This document shows, in pieces, positions 36,875 to 47,300 of a stretch of DNA of 64,000 nt. The DNA lies in NCBI GenBank assembly GCA_028095005.1, contig CM051459.1:15238699-15302698 (forward strand). The letters are read 5' to 3'. The DNA comes from Rhynchospora pubera (lineage: Eukaryota; Streptophyta; Magnoliopsida; Poales; Cyperaceae). The translations under genes and the position numbers were made by a program. Numbering within the stretch: the stretch's first letter is position 1; every line of letters starts with the position of its first letter. Under the pieces are notes generated by a model, which searched no databases, was not told the origin of the DNA, and worked only from the letters and a program-made list of their open reading frames with translations.

Positions 36875-37070
36875 TTCTAATCAGCCATATACCCTTCTAT
36901 TTTTAAAATTAGTGATTTACCCCTCTAATCATTATTAGTATTGTCATTTATCCTTTTCATTAATTTCAATGTTCCATTTATTTTTAAAATTTGAAAAGGG
37001 TATATGGCAATACTAATGATGATTAGAGGAGTAAATCACTAATTTTAAAAAATAGGAGGTTATATGACTA
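36875..37070. repeat. Inverted repeat, ~80-bp arms (MITE-like)
   Basis: The left arm (about 36875-36959) and the complement of the right arm (about 36992-37070) share long runs including 'aaaattagtgatttac' and 'cctctaatcat'. The loop is ~30 bases. It is non-coding; terminal duplications are not clear. Confidence 0.7.
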
Positions 37071-37085
37071 ATTTTTTCATAATAA

Positions 37086-37944
37086 AAAAAACGTTATGCA
37101 TGAGCGGCTTTTTTTTTTTTTTTTACTCGAATGAGATATGGGATTGCAATTTTCATCCCGTCAAAAATTTGTCGTAAATTAGAAGGATGCTATTATTACG
37201 AAAAATCGTAAGTGCCGCCAAATTCCAAAACGAGCACTGTCAATACTCAATAACCACCAAAACTCGATATAACGGCGTACGCATAAAGTTGAATACTACT
37301 GCATTAAATTATACAAACAAACTAAAATAGTAAATTTCTTGATTAAAAAGAAACATCGAGCAATGTATCCGGCAACCGAATGGATATAATAAATGCTTTG
37401 CTTGTTTTAAGTATTCTCATCACACAACAATAATATTATTGTGCGTCCAAATATCGAGACGAGCTTTAAAAAGTATTTATATACATTGTAATTATTTAAT
37501 ACATTAATTTTTGTCCAAAAAGCCATAGGACTATGATCTTGTATTAATTCTTTCGCATCTTAAAATATTTGTGTCATTCTTTCCTCTCTGAATATCTAAA
37601 TTTAAAGGAAGTTTATCATGCCACTTACACAAAAGTTTGTCAAGTAATATACTTTTTGCGTACAAGTTTCATTTTTTTTTCAATAAGAAAAATTGTTCTT
37701 TGGTATATCCGGCAACCGAACAGTAAATTTATTTCTATCAAATATCAAATAGTACTAATTATTGATGGTCTTGGTAGATCTAAAGGTAAACTCATTTTAC
37801 TAGAAATCTCAAAAGAAAAACAAGCATCGATAAGTTATCTGAAACAAAATTATTACGTACTAGCAAACTCATTTTAATGATAGAATTGAAGACAGCAATA
37901 GATTAAACTATCATCAATTTCTCATACTTAATGCAAAATCAAAA
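37086..37944. other. Non-coding DNA downstream of the inhibitor gene
   Basis: AT-rich. The phrase 'tatccggcaaccgaa' occurs at about 37367 and 37707, a small direct repeat. No gene is supported. Confidence 0.4.
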
Positions 37945-38493
37945 TCAAGTGCCGTATCTTCCTATGTATGCTGCAATTGCATGCGCGACCCATGACACAT
38001 TAGCAAACTCCGTGTCATAATGATTAAGCGAACTCCAGAAGGAGGTATCAGCTCTCGCTGCATCATCACATTTTCCTGCTACTTTAAAGGCCGCATATAA
38101 CACGGTCTCAGCCTTGCTGTAATTCTTGACTTTTATCGCCGTAACCGCACCTTTCAGCATAGGTACAACATCTGTGTACAACTTCAGACATGTTTTCAAG
38201 ACTTTTTGTTGGTTGATGTCTGACGAGGCTTTTGATAGCAGCTGTTGTATATCAGCTGCTATTGATGTTGCCTTTGCAGCCGTAACCTTGGCTGCGATGA
38301 TGCCGAGGCCATTTAGGTCTGTGGTGCTGCTCCGAGGGTGAGAATCGAGGACAGAATGGCAGAGTTGTGGAGTAACGTACCAGCCACCAAGCAAATTGCA
38401 TAGCTGGTCAACATTTGAGGAAGCAGCAGAGATAAAGAGGGGATAAGAGGAGCAAAGGATAAGGCAGAAGAAAGAGAGAAGAGAGACTTCCAT
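37945..38493 (-). CDS. Secreted invertase / pectin methylesterase inhibitor
   Basis: Intronless 182-residue protein. Residues 1-23 form a hydrophobic signal peptide (MEVSLLSFFCLILCSSYPLF...), so the product should be secreted to the cell wall. The mature part has the four conserved cysteines of the PMEI/invertase-inhibitor fold (C32, C45, C102, C142), which pair 1-2 and 3-4 in this family and stabilise a four-helix bundle. Phrases such as STTDLNGLGIIAAKVTAAKA and CLKLYTDVVPMLKGAV fit the putative invertase-inhibitor branch (the Pla a 1-like group) better than typical PMEIs. These proteins bind acid invertases or pectin methylesterases. Which target applies cannot be decided from sequence. A TATA-like element lies about 45 bases before the ATG. 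Confidence 0.88.
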   Translation of the reverse strand: MEVSLLSFFCLILCSSYPLFISAASSNVDQLCNLLGGWYVTPQLCHSVLDSHPRSSTTDLNGLGIIAAKVTAAKATSIAADIQQLLSKASSDINQQKVLKTCLKLYTDVVPMLKGAVTAIKVKNYSKAETVLYAAFKVAGKCDDAARADTSFWSSLNHYDTEFANVSWVAHAIAAYIGRYGT

Positions 38494-38537
38494 TGCAACG
38501 TTATGAGGATGAAGAATATTTCTAAGGATTTCCTTGT

Positions 38538-38543
38538 ATATAT
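38538..38543 (-). promoter_or_regulatory. TATA box of the inhibitor gene
   Basis: The minus strand reads CCATATATACAAGG, 45-50 bases upstream of the inhibitor ATG. This would give a leader of roughly 15-25 bases. Called from motif and position only. Confidence 0.4.
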
Positions 38544-38549
38544 GGTGAT

Positions 38550-39036
38550 AGCAGGTTTTATTTGTTTGGAATATTTCTACAGATTTCTTTTTTTTTTTAT
38601 TTTATTTTTTTAGATCTAGTAGGCAATGCTAATTTGTGGAACCAATTTCGGGGGTACAAGTTTCCGGGCATCATTTCCGTTCCCGAACCTTCCTTTCCCT
38701 CCGCTTTTGATTCCTAATGAAGAGCCGGTAAATTATCAAATTAGATTGTGCTTTCCTTTTTGTAACGGTGACCAGAAGAGCAAGATAGTAACTGGATGTG
38801 GAATTGTGTAATGATTTAATGAATTGGTGTTAGGACCGGTGAACCGGTGAGAAAACCGGACTATTTTTTATACTCTTAAAATTAGATAATGTAAAGATAT
38901 AACATGTGTTTATAACGTGTATATTTTAATTACTGGAGCCTAAAAAATTAGCAGAGTTTGCAAACTGTTTCTACATCATAGTTTAATTTTAGAATTACTG
39001 GCACACCAAAAGAAGATAGCTTATCAACCAGTTTCT
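38550..39036. other. Upstream region of the inhibitor gene
   Basis: No gene is seen; a T-rich run and a small palindrome around 'accggtgaaccggtgagaaa' near 38834 are the only visible structures. Confidence 0.35.
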
Positions 39037-39872
39037 CTTCTCTGGTCAATATTCTGATCACCTCAAACTCAAATTCAAGTGTTGAAGTGACTAACAGGAG
39101 TTGTAAGACCGAATTATTTCGGACATTAGCATGTATGGAGTAGAAAGGATTTAACTATTTGATTAATTGACCCTCAAAACAACTATTTGATTAATTTAAC
39201 TTGTCACTGTAGCAGATAGACGAATCCTTTATGATGCAGTACAAAATCTAGAAGTAAAAAGTTGGAAACAAAACAAACCAGAAGCGAGGCGAGGTGTGGT
39301 GCCGGTGCAGAGAGAGAACTCGAATGTGGGGAATGGTAACCAGCCGCCAGCGGGGGATAACCGGAGAAGACGGAAGGGCAGAGGAAGAGACAAAAAGGAA
39401 AATTTGCCTTACAAGTATTGTTCTTTTCACTAAACCGGGTTGATGGGTTAGCGGCCTTTTACTTGGTCTATTGTGTGTGTGTACCGTGTGGATGTCGGGA
39501 TTGCATTGTAATTCTTTTTTTTTTTTTTGATAATTGGATTGCATTGTAATTCAACACAACAAATTAACCAGGTTGGCGGTCTGTTATTACTTGATTCGTA
39601 AAGGATACAACGGGCTCTTCTAGAGGGTGAATTCTAGTGAAGCTTGTGTAGCTCAGTGCTTGTTGAAATACAAATATGAAATCGAATTTATCGGCGACAG
39701 GAATCTGCCATGGAGAGAGCTCGCACGCTTTAAAAGCATCGCAGATTAAGTTGGGGTATTTCTGTCCAATCTTATAAAAAAGTTTTTTTTTGTATTTAAT
39801 TAATATGGTTGAAATAAAGCTAAAGGGTTTATATCTCAAATTGGTAAGATTATAATAGGGGTTATATATATC

Positions 39873-40305
39873 GGATTCGCATCCTCAGCGGCCAAATTCT
39901 TGACTGTACCAAACAACCAACTTTTTTTTTTTAATATTTCAGCATTTTAAAATTCAAATGTTAAATTCAAACCGTTGATCTTGTTCAATTTTATTGGCGA
40001 TGCATTTTCATATAAGTTTTATAAAATTTGGAGTTAATTTGATACTAGATCAAGTGGTCAACAAATGAACGAATCTGGTTAACTATCATTGATTAATTCT
40101 AACATGTTCATTATTTTGTCACTTAATCAAGTATCAAATCGACTCCAAATTTTATAAAATTTATATGAAAACGCATCGCCCGTAAAATTAAATAAGATCA
40201 ACGGTTTGAATTAAACATTTAAATTTTAAAATGTTGAAATTTTAAAAAACAAATGACTTGGCTGTATGGTACGGTCAAGAATCTGGCTGTTGAGGATGCG
40301 AATCC
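39873..40305. mobile_element. 433-bp foldback MITE with 10-bp target duplication
   Basis: Termini are GGATTCGCATCCTC and the complement of GGATTCGCATCCTC. The whole element is an imperfect palindrome of ~200-bp arms. It is flanked by 'tatatatatc' at 39863-39872 and 40306-40315. The other duplicate has the uninterrupted single 'tatatatatc' at 62695-62704, an empty site that confirms insertion and boundaries. The long target duplication suggests a Mutator-type transposase acted in trans. Confidence 0.88.
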
Positions 40306-40686
40306 TATATATATCCGGTTTTAAAAATCAGAGGGGTTATATCCTGTAACCTGTTGGTGAAGATCAGAGGGTTCTATGTAATTTTGCCTTATTCGTCAAA
40401 TTTTTGAATCCACGAACCTGGTCTTTTCCCGCATTAAAAGTCCAGGCACGTTCTCTCCTAACTTGTTTAATAAATGTCTATAAAGAAATTTCTAGTCATA
40501 TTTCGAACTTATGATTTTTTTTTATTTAACATGCATTGTTTTTATCACTAGATCAACAATGGCCGTATAAACAAATTTGCTAAAACACATCATGTCCAAA
40601 TCTACAAAAAGCAAGTTAAAATAAATAAATAAATCAACCGCATCAAATTCTACATAGATAGCACACTATTTGTGGAACGAGATCTT

Positions 40687-40824
40687 CTGGTTGTTTTTCG
40701 ATCTGAGCTGTTCGATTTAATCTCAACGGTTAATAGATGTTCCGTGAATAATATCAAAATGATAGGCCCGAAAAATATTTAATCATTGTGATTGAATTGG
40801 ACTGCTCAGATCGAAAAACGACCA
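40687..40824. mobile_element. Foldback MITE, GGTCGTTTTTCGATCTGAGC ends
   Basis: Ends are near-complementary (GGTTGTTTTTCGATCTGAGC at the left; the complement of GGTCGTTTTTCGATCTGAGC at the right), continuing into an imperfect palindrome around 'atttaatctcaacggttaa'. It is shared with 62812-62949, so it predates the segmental duplication. The inner sequence resembles the MITE at 23779. Confidence 0.65.
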
Positions 40825-40969
40825 GAGAATCCGAATCCCAATATTTGTTGAAGCCATTCACCTACGAACCTACCAAGAATGTAATAGTCCTGCACCTTCG
40901 TATTTTTTCACGGTAACTTTTTTAATGATAAATTGGATCAAAATTATAAATTTCTTTCGAAATTAATTG

Positions 40970-41350
40970 GTGTGTTTGGATCATCGAAGAAAAAAATTAG
41001 GATTAGTTTTTCGGGATAAAAAAAATATTATTTCTAAACAATCAAGAATAAGTGTTTTTTGGGATCAAGAATGTTATTTTTTAACTGATCTCACATCTCG
41101 ATTATTTTTTTATTCCTCAAGTGTTTAGATCACCTTCTTAATGTAGATTAAGAAGTAGTTGGGACCACTTTTTAATTCGGATTAATAATATGATCCAAAC
41201 ACTCTAGGAATAAAAATTTAATCCGAATATTGGACCACTTAAAAATAACATTTTAGATCCCAAAAAATTTATTCTTGATCGTTTAGGAATAATATTTTTT
41301 ACTCGAATTATAACTAATTTTAATTTTATTCTTAGATGATCCAAACGCCA
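40970..41350. mobile_element. ~380-bp foldback MITE, GTTTGGATCATC ends
   Basis: The left end, GTGTTTGGATCATC, is complementary to the right end (gatgatccaaacgcc read in reverse). Inner arms share phrases such as 'gatcaagaatgttatttttt' and 'attcttgatc'. It is shared with copy 2 at about 63103-63475, where the right terminus is eroded. Confidence 0.65.
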
Positions 41351-41813
41351 CTAAATGATCTCAAATCCATATTTTTTTTTTACTAACGGTACGTTGTCTT
41401 TTTACGGCGTTGCACAGGAAATCACCGTGTCATGTTTAGATTGGGACGTCTTTGTACACAATATTGGATTGAAGTGAATCATCTGATGTAAGCCGTACAC
41501 ATAATCTCCGGCAAATTCAAAGACTCTGCGACTGCGACTGCGTCTGCGTCCATGCCGGAGGTGATTGAATTTCAACCAGCCTAGGGAATGTAGGTTGGTT
41601 CCAAACTTCCAATTAATGTTTATTATTTGAGTGATACTTGTGTAAAAAGTTGTTCCAGTAAAAGACGGGTTGGATTATCGCTAAAACCACGATAAAATTT
41701 ATAATAAAATGTTTTTGACAAAATTAAGTCTGAATCAGAAACTTTGACATTCGAACACTGAAGTAGTGCTTTTCATGTATATCGAACTACTGATGGAACT
41801 AGAAATATCTTTT

Positions 41814-42015
41814 ATGAAGTTTTAAGTACCTTTGTTTTGTCAACATCCCGAATTTTGTTGTAATATAAGGGAATGTTATGTAGGATTCGATAACTTTTCT
41901 TTTCTGTACGTGGTATGTATGGGTGCTAAGATATCTTATGTATGGATCTGATAAACGTTTGTGGTTTCAGTAAAAGCCTACGGGCATTCAACTTTTCAAA
42001 AAAAAAAGAAAAAAA
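41814..42015 (+). mobile_element. ~200-bp retroposed sequence with poly-A tail
   Basis: The insert ends in an A-rich tail (about 41997-42015) and is flanked by the exact 14-bp repeat 'tagaaatatctttt' at 41800-41813 and 42016-42029. It has no coding frame and no obvious tRNA-type boxes, so it may be a 5'-truncated LINE/SINE or a retroposed mRNA end. Related DNA at 52905-52945 and 57950-57990 reads through without it. Confidence 0.72.
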
Positions 42016-42029
42016 TAGAAATATCTTTT

Positions 42030-43776
42030 TGCGGTAATGAATTGATTTCAAATGTTCAACTAAAATCATAATTACTAAAGGATCTTCATATTTTAATAAG
42101 AAAAATGTAGTACAATACAAACTTCTCTTCGAATAGTATAAATTTTATATCATTTCGAATATTAAAAAATTTGATGGCGTGTGGAGAGAACGTGGTTTTT
42201 GTTCTTTTTTATTTAAATAGAATAAAATATAACGAAGAACGACAGCTTTATATGTTGAAACATCCATTCGTCGAGAATGCAACTTAATTCCATCACTGAA
42301 ATAAGGACATCTTTGTGTTTGACACGTATGGGTATGGCACTTGCAGCAGAAAAGTTATATATTGGAATTTATTGACAATTTAAACTGTAAATAATATTAT
42401 TAATTTTGATGTCCAATAGTTGAAATATAATTTATATTATACCACATTATAAATATGAGAAAAACAAACATGAGTTTTAAACTTTTAATACAACTTTCAC
42501 GGTTCGCAAGTGACTTGAAAATTATAATGATCTATATTTAATAACATTCTGATCAAATATTAAATGAAGTAATGAACATTATATTGCAAGTAAATGGATA
42601 TGAAACTAAAGTTTTGTTAATTTATTAATGTTAGTACTTGAAGTCGAAATACTAACGGTGCAAAAGAACTATGAAAGTAATAAAAAGTAATAAAATAGAA
42701 AATTTTGACTTTCTATAAGTTTTTAATACGAAGAACATTTAATTTGGACATCTGGAATCAATCATTCGAACAGAAAAGATTGAGCTTGGCCCTTCTCAAT
42801 AGGCCCTCCGTATTTCAAGAGGCCGGGCTTGAATGGTCTGAAGGGCTTGAAGGGCCGACGGACAGACAATATATTTATTTAAATATTTATTTAAACTATA
42901 TTTAAATGAACAATTTTAATTTGTAAAAGATAATAAAAATGCTAGAAATTATTTAAATATAATCATACACATTTATTTTTCATTATATATAATATTTTTT
43001 ATTTTTTTCAAATTTAATTTGGGTATAAGATCGGTTATATTATAATAATATAGAAAAAGTAAAAAAAAAACGTTCATGTTAATGTATTAATGAATTGAAA
43101 TTACGAATGTATGAAATAAATATTATTTGAAATAATCTGTTCAATTTAGATTGAATCAGATATGATCTTACTTTTCACTTGAGATTTTGTCTAATTATTC
43201 ATAATTTCAGTCTCTCTAAGCCTGGCCTCTCTAGGACCTGACCCTTCCAAAGCCTGGCCTCTTTAGACCCTGGCCGTTCCAAAACATGGCCTCTCTTCAG
43301 CTAAGATTGTGGCATGACCCTTCCAAAACCTGACCTCTCTAGGCCTGGCCCTTCTTAAGGGCTTAGAGAGGCCGGGCCGGCCCTTTGTGTTAGAAGGGTT
43401 TGGCCAGGATCGGGTACAGGGCCAGAGGCTTTTGGATGTTCTATGAGTGGTGCTCTTCCATGTTATTAATAAAATTATTAATTTTTCATATTTAGTATTA
43501 AATTTTTCAGGTAAGAACTATGTATTATAAAAAATTTAAGGACCAATGCAAAACAAAGTTGTTTCATTTACTATTGAAGTATCATTTGAAATTTGTGGTT
43601 AACTCTTAACTTTCTTTATCATTGATCACTAAGAACCATTCCTAATCTATTCGTAATCTGGTCAGATAAATAATATATAGTATATTTTCTAGAAACATCG
43701 ATCGACTCATCGTCAGTTGCCTATATAAATCCAAGCACGCATGCCCTGTACCTAACACAACCAAGGGATGTCCCAA
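42030..43776. other. Non-coding DNA; GGCCTCTC/GGCCCTTC-rich block at 42780-43440
   Basis: The first ~400 bases are distantly similar to 52960-53230. At 42780-43440 short phrases ('ggcctctctag', 'cctgacccttcc', 'gaggccgggcc') recur at both ends of an AT-rich interior, with roughly complementary edges. This is probably a decayed TIR element. A TATA-like 'ctatataaat' at about 43721 lies 60 bases before the copia element, with no gene after it. Confidence 0.4.
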
Positions 43777-43781
43777 ATAAT

Positions 43782-44300
43782 TGTTGGGACACGCTCACAG
43801 GTGCCTAGGCACAGCAGAAGCCAAGTAAACAAGGAGGTAGTAATTTTGACAAACACGTGACGGGCATAAAACAATACCCGCTAGAACAAAGCTATAATGG
43901 TACCACTTGAGAACCAACAACAATAGCACAATCAAGCACAAGAAAATAGAGAATAGACACAAGATTTTACGTGGAAACCCGAAAGGGAAAAACCACGGGA
44001 GCGATCGGTGCAAATCCACTAAATCAAGAGTTTCTTACAAGTACATGGAGATATCATCAAGCTATCAACCTTCCTCTCTCTCTCACTCACACTCTCTCAC
44101 AATTTGAGGTGGAATTAACAAGAGATACAAGAGAAATGTCTAAACCCTAGATAGCTTCAAAGAGGGAGAAGAGAGCTCCAACAGAGATGCACACAGAGGG
44201 ACTCGATACTTCTCTCTCTGTCTCTGTAACCCCCCCTCTTCAATTCATTTCCGTATGGGTCATTTTTGGGCTCGGCCCATTTTGGCTTCACACCACAACA
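43782..44300 (-). repeat. Copia 3' LTR
   Basis: 519 bp, TG...CA, same length as the partner and about 98.8% identical. It is the 3' LTR because the element reads on the minus strand. Confidence 0.93.
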
Positions 44301-44316
44301 ATCTCCCACTTGAAGA
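44301..44316 (-). other. Polypurine tract of the copia element
   Basis: The minus strand reads CAAGTGGGAGAT directly before the 3' LTR, the usual purine-rich primer site for plus-strand synthesis. Confidence 0.7.
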
Positions 44317-44398
44317 CAAAACTCCCACTTGATCACACAAGCATATACCTTGATCTTCACAAGCATACACCTTGCACCTCGCTCTAAACATACCCGAG

Positions 44399-47300
44399 TT
44401 ACTCAACCAACCCGGATTGCCTCCTACAAAACATTACCTTGTCGGGAGGCACCACCTTCGTGAACATATCGGCAACATTCTCTTTCGTGTGAACCTTTCT
44501 CACGACTAGTTGCCTATTGTCTAGAACATCATGAATGAAGTGGTATCGCACATCAATGTGCTTAGTTCTTGAGTGATATGCCGCATTCTTTGAAAGATGT
44601 ATGGCACCTTGATTATCACAATGCACTACATACTCCATTTGCTTCAACTCAAGTTGTGCAAGCAACCTTTTCAACCAAAGCATTTCCTTCACCGCCTCGG
44701 TCAACGCGACATACTCCGATTCCGTGGAAGACAAAGCAACAATATCTTGTAGTCGAGACATCCAACTAACGGCTCCACCACCGATAGTAAAGACAAAGCC
44801 CGTCGTGGACTTTCTTGTCTCACTACAACCCGCATGATCGGCATCTACATACCATTCAATTGCTAATTTAGAATCTCCTCCAAAACATAACCGCAAGCCA
44901 CGAGTGCCTTTCAAATATCGAAGTATCCACTTTACCGCTTGCCAATGCTCCCATCGCGGGTTAGACATATATCGAGAGACAACTCCCACTGCATGTGCAA
45001 TGTCCGGCCGTGTGCACACCATAGCATACATCAAGCTACCAACGGCCGATAAGTATGGAACCTTTTCCATCTTCAATCTCCCTTGAGCACTCTTTGGAGA
45101 ATTCTTTTTAGACAACTTAAAATGACCGGTCAAAGGTGTAGTCACCGGTTTGCAATTCACCATGTCAAACCTCTCAAGGACTTTATCAACATACTCCGTT
45201 TGACTTAACCAAAGCTTGCCTCTCCCCCGATCCCTATGAATCCGCATGCCCAATATTTTTCTTGCTTCGCCAAGATCCTTGGTTGCAAACCTCTTAGACA
45301 TATCAAGCTTAAGAGACCCAATCTCATCATGATCATTACTAGCAATCAACATGTCATCCACATAAAGTAACAACAAGGTGAAAGTGCCACCCACCTTTCC
45401 TTTCATGTAGACACAATGATCATAGTCACTTCTTTCAAAACCTTCTTCTTGCATAAAAGTATCAAATTTCTTGTACCATTGCCGAGAGGCTTGCTTCAAA
45501 CCATACAACCCCTTCTTCAATCTACACACAAGATTAGGGTTTGATTCATCAACAAAACCTTCCGGTTGTGACATATAGATCTCCTCATCCAAGTCACCAT
45601 GCAAGAAAGTCGTCTTGATATCAAGTTGCACAAGCTCCAAGTCTAAGTTAGCCACCAATGACAAAACAACCCTTATGGAACTATGCTTCACAACGGGAGA
45701 GAATATCTCATTAAAGTCAACATCATGTTTTTGTCCATAGCCCTTGACTACTAACCTTGCCTTATGCCGTTTAGAACCATCGGCTTCATTTTTCAACACA
45801 AATACCCACCTATTTTTCAATGCCTTCTTTCCCTTAGGAAGTTTAACCAACTCCCAATTTTCATTGAGATGCAACGAGTTCATTTCATCTTTCATTGCTC
45901 CAAGCCACATAGCCTTCTCCGAACAATTTATAGCCTCATGAAATGACTCGGGTTCACCCGCATCCGTGAACAAAGCATAATACAAGGAAGGTGAATACCT
46001 TTGTGTTATTTTTGAAATCCGAGTTGACCTCCTCAACTCTTGTACCGGGGTATTAGTGTGCTCTTCTTCAACAATGCCTTCATTCTCATGCGCTTCCACC
46101 GGCTCACTCTCATCCACATTATCATGACCACTTACTTGAGGATCCGCTAGCATTTTGGGTGCAACACTAGCATCAACATGCTCCTCCACATGTCTTTCTT
46201 CACTTTGCTCTTTCTCATGATTTTCCATGAACATCACATTTTCACGGAATATGACATCTCGGCTTCTAATTGTCTTTTTCTCAATAGGATCCCATACCCT
46301 ATAACCCAAATCGTCACCGCCATAGCCAACAAATGCACACCTTCGTGACTTGACATCAAGCTTATTCCTCTTCACATTAGGAATTTTCACATAAGCCTCA
46401 CATCCAAAAGTTCGTAAATGGCCATAAGAGATCTTCTTGCCACTCCATACGACTTCCGGTATGCCACCGTCCAATGCCACACTAGGTGATCGGTTTATGA
46501 GGTAAACCGCCGTGTTAGCCGCTTCGGCCCAAAATGATTTTGAAAGACCCGAGTGAGACAACATACTTCTAATCCTCTCCACAATGGTCCGGTTCATCCT
46601 CTCAATGACCCCATTTTCTTGTGGAGTGTATGGAACCGTCTTCACTCTCCGAATGCCATTTCTCGCACAAAAATTGTCAAAATCATTAGAGCAAAATTCA
46701 CCACCATTATCGGTTTGTAAACACTTAATGGATTTTTCACTCTTTTTTTCAACACGAGATTTAAAGTTCTTAAAGGTTTCAAGAACTTGATCTTTTGAGG
46801 ACAAGGGATAAATCCAACACTTCCTAGAAAAGTCATCTAAGAAAGTAACAAAATAACTAGCATCACCAAGAGATTTGACATTAAATGGACCACACACATC
46901 GGAATATACCAATTCCAATGGTTTCACCTTTCTATAGGACTCATTCCTCTTAAAATTCACTCTCTTTTGTTTTCCCATTACACAATGAACACAAAATTCA
47001 AGAGATGAACAATCAAAAGAAGGAATGTAATTTTCATTTTGCAACACTTTCATACCTCTTTCACTTAGATGACAAAGGCAGTTGTGCCACATGTGCATAT
47101 CACCATGCTCACTTGCCATAGCAACAACACCCTTTCGAGGCGCTCCATGAAGAGTGTACAAACTCCCATCTTTGTGTCCCTTCATTAATGTCATGCAACC
47201 CTTTGACACTTTCCATGATCCCTCACCAAAAGATACAACAAATCCGCCATCATCAAGTTGACCCACCGAGATAAGATTCTTGGTTATCTTGGAAACATAC

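Larger units (their letters stand above)
39037..41813. repeat. Duplicated segment, copy 1 (partner 61759-63880)
   Basis: Begins 'ctctggtcaatattctgatc' and runs colinear with 61759-63880, nearly identical over long stretches. The main differences are two insertions. Copy 1 has a 433-bp MITE at 39873-40305, and copy 2 has a ~160-bp MITE at 62526-62684. Neither copy encodes a recognisable protein. The duplicated unit itself carries the older foldbacks at 40687-40824 and 40970-41350. Confidence 0.85.

Noticed and set aside
43715..43781. Core promoter of a gene interrupted by copia
   Set aside because: A TATA-like motif is there, but no coding sequence resumes after the element at 48982.
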